A stretch of 64,000 nt of DNA from Coptis chinensis. Lineage: Eukaryota; Streptophyta; Magnoliopsida; Ranunculales; Ranunculaceae. The DNA is taken from positions 22,698,501-22,762,500 of the forward strand of contig CM027385.1 of the NCBI GenBank assembly GCA_015680905.1. Direction: 5' to 3'. Of this stretch, positions 56,485 through 64,000 are shown piece after piece. Position numbers and translations under genes: made by a program. Under the pieces are notes generated by a model. That model was given only the letters and a program-made list of their open reading frames with translations, had not been told where the DNA came from and searched no databases. Every line of letters begins with the position of its first letter. Positions within the stretch are counted from its first letter, which is position 1.

Positions 56485-58386
56485 TCTTACCTAAGATAGA
56501 TCATAATAATTTCGTAATCAATAGTTTGCTCTATCTATTATAACAAAACAAAATGGGTAGACAAAGGGTGGTCGGGATCGCATGGGGATCTGAGTTAGAT
56601 GTGCGTGGGGATTTGCATAAACACGTGTATGGGTTAGAACATTTTGAAACCTCAACGACATTTAAAAGGTTACTTAATGTCCAGACTAATTAAATATAGA
56701 GTTCCCTTAAATATAAAAAGAGAGGGGTGTATTTTCCTCATTAAAACAAAAATGTATGGAGGACTTACTGATGACCAATTGACCATATTCATTTAATTCC
56801 TAAAAACGTTAAAAAAAAGGGGTTTTGGGTGGATGGGCTGTTATTTGTAGTAACTCTCAAACTTCTCACCGGCTTATCAGTTTGAAAGGCCAACCCATAA
56901 TAAAATCTTAAAAATGCCCTGAGAAAAATAACACTCCATAGACGACGGTATGACATAATGTTACTCTCCTCAATACAATGACTTTCATGTTCTCAAAGGT
57001 ATATAAAAGGTTTATTACACCTCCCGGTCTCTCTCTATCTCACTATTTTCTCTATCTCTGCAAAATCTCTCTTCTGTGTAGTCGAATGATCCGTCCAACT
57101 GAGAATGTGAAGAAGCATCACTTACCAGTACGTACGTAGATTCTTATATTACTGAAAAATCAGCAAAAGCTCTGTTGCTAACACGGAAACAACAATATCA
57201 TCTCCTTTGTATTCTCTATCTTTGATCCTTCTTCAAGATAATTATTTTATATCTTATTTCTAGACCTTTATATTAGGTTCCGGTTATAGTTATAATGTTC
57301 ATTTTCTATTGATGTCTTTCAGTGAATTATGGAGTTTATTTTTCATTATCCATGTAATAATATAGTGATTCCATGTCTTTCAGCGGCAACGCAATAATCT
57401 ATTTACTCTAACATTATATTATTTGTGTACGTATTTATTTTTGGGATATTACTTAGCTTTTATCGATCAAGAATTTCAGAAACTGGAGAAGCGTAAAAAA
57501 AAAGAACCTGATTAGAGGCTCGAGATAAGTTATACAGTGATTTGAGATAAGACCATCCATCACAAGCCAACAACACGGAAAGTGAGTCCTTCATATACCT
57601 TGCTTACAAATATTATGGATGTGACATGTTTTCTTATTTGAATCATTAACGTATAATTAGTTGTGTTAAAAAGTGATTAGCGTTGCTGTTTTTTCTGCCT
57701 AATTAGGCATGTGAGTGACTGTGTTTGTTTCATATTAGGTTGAGAAATTTTTGGAAATCTTTCTTGATTGCACGCGGTAGGTTCATGTTCAACCATTGAT
57801 GTGGAAGCATCTCTATTCTTACCAATGAGATTATTTTCCTTTTGTTTTAGTAGACTATACTTCAGTATGATGACATCCAAAATTGATTGGGTGTTAATTG
57901 TTCTCAGTGAAAGATTACACGGATGAATGAATAGTTTGTTTACATTAGGAAAAAATGAATTTCTGGGCATCCAATTACGGCCAATTTCACATAGTGGGAA
58001 ACCAACTTTTTTTGTTCACTTTAGGCATCCAACTTTTCAATTTAAACAATGTGGGGATTCCATCAGTTTTCCATCCAAATTAACTTAACAGTTGCTTATG
58101 TGGACCCTAAATTACTTATGTGGACACTAAATTACTTACATGGAAACAAGTTTTTCAACAATAAAAGAAAAAGAAATTAAACAACGGTCATAAGCCCTAG
58201 CATTAAACCTAACAACAGTCATAATCTCCAGCACTCTCTTCTCTAACTCCAACCCTAGCCATCATCTTCTCTTCAACACAATTATATCACCACCAGCTAT
58301 CATTCTTATCAATTCTATCACTAATTCAAATTCTCTTCCATTTTGTTTTGGAACCTTTTGTTTTCAATTTCAAGTTTTTTGCAAAA
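56485..58386. other. Non-coding DNA with one promoter-like stretch
   Basis: No hAT right-hand terminus (a CCCCTG end) was found here. At 57,000-57,010 TATATAAAAGG is followed about 30 bp later by a CT-rich leader-like stretch (57,030-57,080) and a short ATG frame ending at a GTACGTACG donor-like site; no product is recognisable. Positions 57,960-58,140 hold a repeated ttatgtggac(a/c)ctaaattac motif. Positions 58,190-58,386 look like a CT/CA-rich 5' leader of the next ORF. Confidence 0.4.
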
Positions 58387-58572
58387 ATGTCAACTACATC
58401 TGTGAATGCAGTAGGTTCTTGTTTCTGTGGGGTTGAGACAAAAATAAGAACGTCAAATACATTAAAAAATCTAGGAAGAAAATTCATAGGGTGTAGATAC
58501 TATCCAAAAAGGTGGAAATTCTTCACTTGGGAGGATGATCTGAATAAAGAAAAGATGAAAGCACTTAACTAA
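58387..58572 (+). CDS. Small GRF-type zinc finger protein, fourth cysteine missing
   Basis: 61 codons from the ATG at 58,387, chosen over the upstream ATG at 58,348 because it matches the usual short serine/threonine-rich start. The GRF zinc finger (residues 12-51) shows Cys-x-Cys-Gly, Thr-Ser-x-Thr, Gly-Arg-x-Phe-x-x-Cys and Phe-Phe-x-Trp-x-Asp. The family normally has a fourth metal-binding Cys two residues before Phe-Phe; here Trp43 takes that place, so zinc binding is doubtful. The family binds nucleic acid, and plants have many short copies near transposons. A stop cuts the coiled-coil tail normally following. It may be a gene fragment. Confidence 0.6.
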   Translation: MSTTSVNAVGSCFCGVETKIRTSNTLKNLGRKFIGCRYYPKRWKFFTWEDDLNKEKMKALN

Positions 58573-58621
58573 GAAAGGATCAAAGCACTTGGGAGGATGA
58601 TCTGAACAAAGAAAGGATCTT
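58522..58621 (+). repeat. Short direct repeat across the GRF stop codon
   Basis: CACTTGGGAGGATGATCTGA occurs at about 58,522 and again at about 58,588, each followed by a similar GAA-rich stretch. A local duplication of about 66 bp has copied the end of the zinc finger, and the stop codon lies between the two copies. Confidence 0.75.
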
Positions 58622-59247
58622 CTTTTATTTATTTCCTTTGTTTAAGTGACTGTAATGGAGTTTTAGTCTAAAATGTGGTAATGGAGTCATAAGCAAGGCT
58701 AATTCAGGCTGGAACTCAAGCTAGAAATAATACCAAGGCAGCTAGTAAACTGATAATTGTAAAAATATGCTTTTACTCCAACTTAACTAATTAAACTCGG
58801 CAGATTTAAAAACATGATTAGGTTCTTTTTGTTATCAAAGTTCTACTCTCAATTATCTTATAATAAAACAGGAGTCAGAATTCAATTCATTCCACTCCTA
58901 GTTGCTTAGACGTGAATTTCTCTAACTTCAACAATTCTACGATATCAATGAGAGCAATAATTGTAATTATACTAATATGGCGAAAATAACTAATTAAGAT
59001 ATTCTAAATTATATTAGGGCAATGAAATACTAAGATGTGAATATGGAGAAGGAATTAGGGGGATTTGATTCCACCTTGATTAATTCTCAATATGCTAGTA
59101 TAGATTTGTTGCAATCCTAATCTTTATGTTTTCACATAAAGGTTAGGTCTTTTTATCCCTAATTATTCATGACATCTCTACCAACTAATAATTATCATGT
59201 GGGGCAATTTAAACCCATTTTCATGGTAAATTAACTACACTCTAGAG

Positions 59248-60136
59248 AGGCGATGAGGTTACCAGGAAGAGTTCGGAATTCCCATGAAGAATGGTACTAC
59301 ATCATGCGAATTTGCAGACCAAAATCTATAGGTTCTGAAGTGTTGAGAGCGCTAACCTGTGCCGCAGTGCAAGCTATTTGGAATGAGAGGAATTGGAGGT
59401 TAAAGAGGAAGCGGTTCTTCAGTGAGCATGAAGGCATTAAATAACATGAAATTGTATCTGGGGAAATCATTGGAAGCAGTGAAGGATGATGTCGTTATGT
59501 GAACTGTTTTGACAAAGCTAGGAATTGGTGTTATTTTCACGCAGAGAGAGGACCAGTGGGTAAAATGGAAGAAACCTGAAACTGCCATTCCTGTCCTAAA
59601 CACGGATGGATCATTGCAACAGGGTAAAGCAGGATACAGAGGGGCTTTAAGAGATCGAAATGGAGAGGTTCTCATGGCGTTCTGCAGAAACTCTACAAGA
59701 CACTCAGTCTTACATCAGGAGTTACTTGGGGTCCTAAAAGGCATTGAAGGAGTGGCTAAAATGAATATAACGGAGGTGGTAGTGCAGTCTGACTCACTAA
59801 GAGTGATATAGATCTTGGAAAAGTGGGAAGCTCCACCTTGGTATTGTAAGAACCTGGTGGCTCAGATTGGGTGTGAGCAAGCAAAATTTGAAGAGGTCAA
59901 ATTCCAACATGTGTTTAGAGAAGGAAATCAAGTTGTAGATTACCTGTCAAAAGTTAGTAGTAATTATAGTACTCATAGTACAGACTGTAGTAACCAATAC
60001 ATGTACTTTATCCCCCCCATGGATAAAAAACTTAGTGAATTAATCAAGGGGGATAAAGAAGGAAAGTTGTACTTGAGATTTTGTCATTAATAAAAGGTTG
60101 GTGTCCCCTTAACCCCTAGTTGTGGAAAAAAAAAAT
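59248..60136 (+). mobile_element. 5'-truncated LINE, copy 2
   Basis: 889 bp ending in A10 at 60,127-60,136. It is flanked by CTACACTCTAGAG (59,235-59,247) and CTACCCTCTAGAG (60,137-60,149), a 13-bp TSD with one mismatch. It covers only the last ~0.9 kb of the same LINE family as 37,411-40,417, in the opposite orientation. Confidence 0.93.
59253..60090 (+). pseudogene. LINE ORF2 C-terminus with RNase H (copy 2)
   Basis: It begins Met-Arg-Leu-Pro-Gly-Arg-Val-Arg-Asn-Ser, matching 38,250 of copy 1. RNase H of RVT_3 type follows with Asn-Thr-Asp-Gly-Ser-Leu (first Asp), Gln-Ser-Asp-Ser-Leu (second catalytic Asp) and Phe-Arg-Glu-Gly-Asn-Gln-Val-Val-Asp-Tyr-Leu (His/Asn-Asp end), closing with a stop at 60,090. 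Stops near 59,441, 59,500 and 59,811 kill the frame. Confidence 0.88.
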
Positions 60137-60256
60137 CTACCCTCTAGAGTGGAATATCTTTATTACAACTAGTTTATACTAACACATCAAGTCTTCATCA
60201 AAGCTTAATCAAACCCTTCTAATGGAGGTTTAGTTAAGATTTATTAGACTATCATA

Positions 60257-60540
60257 CACTACAAAAAAATAGTCGATAAACGACAGTCAATGACTGTCGA
60301 TTTGTGCCTAAAACAAGTGCTTCTGTATGTTGTTAGGGCCATCATAATAATCGCTGTAGTTTTTCAAAAATGACGGACTGGGACACTTGTTAAGTTTATT
60401 AAAAAACGATGGCCTTTAACACTTCTTTAATAAACAACGGCCTTCAGCACATGTTAATTTATGCAATGGCCGATTCTTATTGTAACTAAACCACATCCAA
60501 TGGCCGTCATTTATGCACCAATAACATTTGTGATGAATAC
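60257..60540. promoter_or_regulatory. CACTA terminal and subterminal repeat region
   Basis: Terminal CACTACAAAA, then GGCCGTY/ACGGCC-type words in both orientations at about 60,350-60,360, 60,405, 60,430, 60,468 and 60,495. Such arrays are the binding sites for TNPA-like proteins in En/Spm elements; here that role is inferred. Confidence 0.65.
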
Positions 60541-60771
60541 ACCATTTTGCTGCATTGCATTACCTTGTACCTAATGTCATTCCACTCATATTAAGTCTAT
60601 ACACATAAAATGGAACATACACTGAATAAAAGAAATTGAAACACAGTAAAATTAATAAAATTAATAGAAACAATATATTTTCATACTTGCAAATTCAAAA
60701 AATCTTGATCCCATTTAACAATCTTATTTACAAACAAGTCTTTATGAGAACATAAAAGTATTCATGCTACA

Positions 60772-60915
60772 TCAGTAAGTAAGGGCTGGAGCCACAAAAG
60801 TTGTAGATCCCACTTTGCCAAACGTCATTCCTTCATCATCAAGCAACTCAACATGAAAATCTTGAACCTTGTCCTCTAAGATCTTGTACACATTTCATAT
60901 ATAGGAGGTATTCAA
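60772..60915 (-). pseudogene. CACTA gene, probable last exon
   Basis: On the minus strand an acceptor TTGTTGCAG precedes 60,915. The frame then reads about 47 codons to a TGA at 60,772, including Glu-Asp-Lys-Val-Gln-Asp-Phe-His-Val-Glu-Leu-Leu-Asp-Asp-Glu-Gly. One early in-frame TGA (codon 7) suggests decay or a slightly different acceptor. It is the exon closest to the CACTA end. Confidence 0.4.
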
Positions 60916-61779
60916 CTGCAACAATAGAAAACACGTGCAACCTCATAATCGTGCGACAAAACCAACACAACGGCTGCAGCCACAAACTTACAGTACTTAG
61001 CTTGTAATCACATTAAGCACTCACTGATCAAGCAATATTAAAATTAGGATCACTTATAATCACATTCAATGGTCCAACAACGACATATATCAAATTGTGA
61101 GCTATCTAAAACTAATCAAGTTAACTGCTAACAAAAGTATCAAAGAAGTATTAGTGATCCACTGGAAGACAAGCACCATGCTAGGAAGTGCTAATAGATT
61201 ACGGCCAAAGTACAAAACGGGTATTGGAAATATCGAGTTATAATCCTCACTAGAAAATAAATAAACATTCAATCACAACACTAAACCATAGTATGCGAAC
61301 ATGACAAAGGTGACCCACCTAGCAAGACAATATGCATAAGAAGTGATCTGTGTCACACTTTAGGAAGTAAATAATGAAAATGCACCCCACAAATATTATA
61401 AGGACACTATAACAGGGAACCAAATCTAGGAATACCTTTTCCATATAATATCCAATATCTACAGCAAAGAAAAGTTATTAAATCCAATTAACCTAACCAA
61501 GGTACACAACAAGGACCTCATTAGGCTGGTCACAAAGAGTAACCTAATAAGGTATGCAACAAGGAATCCCCATAAATTCAATAAACCAATAACATATGCA
61601 TACTTCAGTCCTTTCCCTATACAGTATCCAAGATGCATTAAACCATAAGTACTTCAATATATAAGCATACTGCAACTAGCTTGTGGATGTCACCCCACAG
61701 CCAATATTAAAAACTTAAGATACCTTATTAGATGTGGAGTTGGTAAAGATTCGATTGTGTTTGTGATCAACTCCTGAGT

Positions 61780-62283
61780 CCTGACTAATTTCTTGCATAG
61801 TGAGCAATGCGTTCACTTGTGACTGCATCCATAAGAGTACATGGTCTTGGAGACACCACTACATAAGCAAGTTTTGTCACGACCTTTTCCATCAACTCCA
61901 AAAACCTACACATAATTTTATCCCCATTATATTTTTAGCAAACTGTAAAAATGAACTCGTAAAAATTACACAAGAAATGAAAAACACACCTTTGAAATAG
62001 GGTCAAGATCCAAGTCTTTATATTTGATACTCGGGTCACGAGCAAAAATTTCATGGACTGTTATCCTGTAAAATACTAAAATAAGAACAAAACCATAATC
62101 AATAAGATTAATTCCCTTGACCAGAAGAAAGTAAATATATAATTCATACAAATTTCTGTCTAACTTCATCTGAAACCACCGATCCATTCTTCCTATTATG
62201 AGTTGCATCGTGTCCACGTATATATTGATCAGTTCGGTAGGAAGGGTTAGGAGGATCATTAGCAACCTATGAAAAAAAAACAC
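61780..62283 (-). pseudogene. CACTA gene exons, Transposase_24 (Ptta/En/Spm) type
   Basis: Three minus-strand pieces fit together as exons. The first, 62,280 to about 62,156, carries Arg-Gly-His-Asp-Ala-Thr-His-Asn-Arg-Lys-Asn-Gly-Ser-Val-Val-Ser-Asp-Glu-Val-Arg and ends at a GTATGA donor. The second, from the acceptor TTTTACAG near 62,068 to about 61,990, has Ala-Arg-Asp-Pro-Ser-Ile, with donor GTGTG. The third begins at about 61,909 after TGTGTAG with Val-Phe-Gly-Val-Asp-Gly-Lys-Gly-Arg. The order (Thr-Arg-Lys-Asp-Gly-like motif, then Phe-Gly-x-x-x-Lys-Gly-Arg) fits the plant Transposase_24 family. Exon limits are by eye. Confidence 0.55.
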
Positions 62284-63094
62284 AAAGTCATATCACTATT
62301 CATAGATTTGACACACTAGACTAACCCGACAAAAACAAAGCATTGTAAAGGGGTTTTATTAACCTTGCTCTGGATAAATACACCATAACAAAAAAAAAAA
62401 AAAAAAAAAAAATCGCCATTAATAAAAAAAAAAATAAGACGGAGATTACCTTCTAATTCTAATTGGATGACTGTCAAGAGAGAGGCTTCAAAATAAGGCA
62501 TAAAGAAATTCACCATAACTAGAATCGAAGTGACAAACTAACACAAAAAATTAATCAAAACTTTCACTTTGGCAATTAATCAAACATTGGCAATTGATTA
62601 TAAAAGAGATACAAAATAAGGAATTTTCTAAGGAGTTTTCTAAGAAATTGGCCGTTGTATATTTATTTCGCTACGCGACAATTATTAATTCTAAGGAACC
62701 AACGATATGTAAATTAAAATTTCCGTCAGTGAGTTGCTCAACTAACTTAGCTTCTAAGTCGGCGTTAAGTTTATTTAAGTTACATAAGGTTAAAACGTTA
62801 AACCGACTTGCTAATTACGTATGTGTCCGGTTTCGAGCGTAATTTACCAAATTACTCTTAACGAGAATTCAAGACTTTACATGTCCCTCAATATCAATGG
62901 CACATGGAGTCTTAACAAAACAAACATCTACAAGAGAGTTCAAAACCATCACAACTTCAATATACATGACCAATAGAATCTATAAACAATTTCAGCATAT
63001 GCACACACTAAGTCTATGCATTACCTAACTACAAAAAAGAGCACGAGTCCATGCATTAATATTCAAAGATTCACATAAATAAATGCCCCACACT

Positions 63095-63202
63095 TACCCG
63101 TATTTCTACTACCCCAGCTGATCCTCGCCTACCTGTCGCGTGTGATTCTTCTTCAATGGACTTGTACAATGCGCTTGTATGAACCTGTACAAACTGACAT
63201 AT
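63095..63202 (-). other. Possible further upstream CACTA exon
   Basis: On the minus strand an open stretch (Val-Gln-Val-His-Thr-Ser-Ala-Leu-Tyr-Lys-Ser-Ile-Glu-Glu-Glu) ends at a good donor CGGGTAAG. It fits between introns of the same gene, but no motif proves it. Confidence 0.3.
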
Positions 63203-63239
63203 AATAAGTCTTACTAACAACAATAAAATTAAATATTTT

Positions 63240-63656
63240 TTTTTTGAATGGCAAGCAGGGTTTTTGAGAGGTCCCTTACCCCTATTTTATTAGAAAATAA
63301 TCATATGTCTTGGTTACATTCTTACATACTGTTTCCCCGTGGCATCTTCATAAATAATATTTTTTACATCCTCAGAAAAAGAACTGGGCACTATCTCTAT
63401 GTAACTAACTGTGGGAATAGTAGCTGCTAGTGCATCAGCTAGTCTATTTGACTCTCTATATACATGGCAAACTGAAAAAACATCTAATTTCCCTATCAGC
63501 TCCTGTAGTTCGTCCATCAGATGCTTTGCCCGCCATGGTTGCTGTTCTCTCCTCTTTAAGTATGTGACCACTGTGGTTGAGTTTGTTTGTGCGCTAATTC
63601 TCCTTAAGCCTTTCTAAACTGCTAACTTGAGCCCATGGGCCAGGCCCTCTAGCTCT
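63240..63656 (-). mobile_element. 5'-truncated LINE, copy 3 (different family)
   Basis: About 417 bp. The T run at 63,236-63,245 is the minus-strand poly-A. ATTAAATAT(TTT) occurs at 63,228-63,239 and 63,657-63,668 as target duplication (9 bp certain, 12 bp if the T run is shared). On the minus strand, 63,571-63,314 encodes the end of an RNase H domain (Cys-His-Val-Tyr-Arg-Glu-Ser-Asn-Arg-Leu-Ala-Asp-Ala-Leu-Ala). It is not the same family as copies 1 and 2. Confidence 0.88.
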
Positions 63657-63668
63657 ATTAAATATTTT

Positions 63669-64000
63669 AACTAACATGACCTATTCATCGAATAATGCAC
63701 TAGTGCACAACCAGGTGGTAATAGCTATAACCCATATCAACACAAACACTTAAGGATTTTCCAAATTTCGATACTCATAATCAGTCCCTACAAAATTACA
63801 TATTGATCCAAGATGATTAAATCTAGTTGTGCTCTACTTAACTTCATATTGAGGACGTCTAAAGTTAATTAATATGGATAGCATGTCATTCAATAGCATG
63901 TTAAAGTGAATTAATACACAACAGAAGTGAAATTGAGCTACCAATTAAGCCAATATAATACTTATCATTTGCAATAGACTCATAGGAATAGATAAATAAC
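63669..64000. other. No recognised feature
   Basis: AT-rich sequence without a convincing ORF or repeat. It may still be inside the CACTA element. Confidence 0.5.

Larger units (their letters stand above)
58749..60256 (-). repeat. Old Athila-type LTR remnant, interrupted by a LINE
   Basis: Plus-strand TGATAATTGTAAAA at 58,749 matches the inner LTR edge (TGATAATCTATAAAA at 2,693). Further matches: tctactctcaatt...ggagt at 58,845, cactcctagttgcttag, gtcaatgagagc at 58,935, and atcaaacccttctaatggaggttta at 60,206. It is interrupted by the LINE at 59,248-60,136 and ends where CACTACAAAA begins at 60,257. It is far more diverged than the four LTRs in the first 32 kb. Confidence 0.75.
60257..64000. 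mobile_element. CACTA (En/Spm) transposon, left end; right end not in window
   Basis: It starts CACTACAAAAAAATAG at 60,257, preceded by ATA as a possible half of the usual 3-bp duplication. The first ~280 bp contain subterminal repeats (gacagtcaatgactgtc, aacgatggcc, caacggcc, aatggccg), where transposase binds. No reverse-complement terminus (TTTTGTAGTG) is seen up to 64,000, and no TNP2 transposase. Exons of a second, TNP1/TNPA-like protein are on the minus strand. It sits in the old Athila LTR remnant. Confidence 0.75.

Noticed and set aside
56485-57100. Right-hand terminus of the hAT element
   Set aside because: I looked for a CCCCTG-ending inverted match to 42,154-42,175 and did not find it; the end is lost, too diverged, or further right.

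Overview
ORGANISM AND CHARACTER. This is nuclear DNA of a flowering plant, most likely a eudicot; I cannot name the species. The evidence is the transposon content: Athila-type Ty3/gypsy elements, Ty1/copia with an initiator-Met PBS, LINEs ending in an RNase H domain, a zinc-finger hAT transposase, a CACTA end with spliced exons, and a GRF zinc finger. There is no intact host gene, no tRNA or rRNA, and nothing prokaryotic. It reads as layered (peri)centromeric-type heterochromatin. LAYOUT. (1) 1-31,027: two tandem copies of a block of about 15.66 kb, joined at 15,363/15,364; the window opens inside copy 1. On the minus strand each copy holds a 3' piece of one Athila element (LTR, leader, gag, part of protease), a LINE ORF1 fragment, and then the 3' region, ORF3, integrase, RNase H/RT, protease, gag, leader and LTR of a second Athila element. 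Copy 2 continues to the intact LTR end at 32,178. (2) 32,179-37,357: a minus-strand Ty1/copia element. Its 3' LTR is cut exactly where the Athila LTR begins, so Athila inserted into it. Its gag-protease part is replaced by a 1.64 kb segment containing a large inverted repeat. (3) 37,411-40,417: a 5'-truncated minus-strand LINE between perfect 13-bp target duplications. (4) 40,431-42,153: no gene; degenerate short repeats. (5) 42,154-56,484: a degraded hAT element whose transposase gene is split by a gag-only Athila relative (43,211-54,831, TSD CTTTA). The 3' LTR of that relative in turn carries a 1.1 kb palindromic Mutator-like element with a 9-bp TSD. (6) 56,485-58,748: mostly non-coding, with one promoter-like stretch and a small GRF zinc-finger ORF. 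(7) 58,749-60,256: remnant of an old Athila-type LTR holding a second truncated LINE (plus strand). (8) 60,257-64,000: one end of a CACTA transposon with minus-strand exons of an En/Spm-type protein, plus a third truncated LINE. HOW IT FITS. The order of events can be read directly: copia, then Athila into its LTR, then a LINE and a second Athila, then block duplication; separately hAT, then gag-only retroelement, then palindrome. No coding sequence appears functional as written. In the first 32 kb much of the apparent decay may be consensus error: copies differ mainly around CG/CNG sites, while A/T-rich stretches agree base for base.
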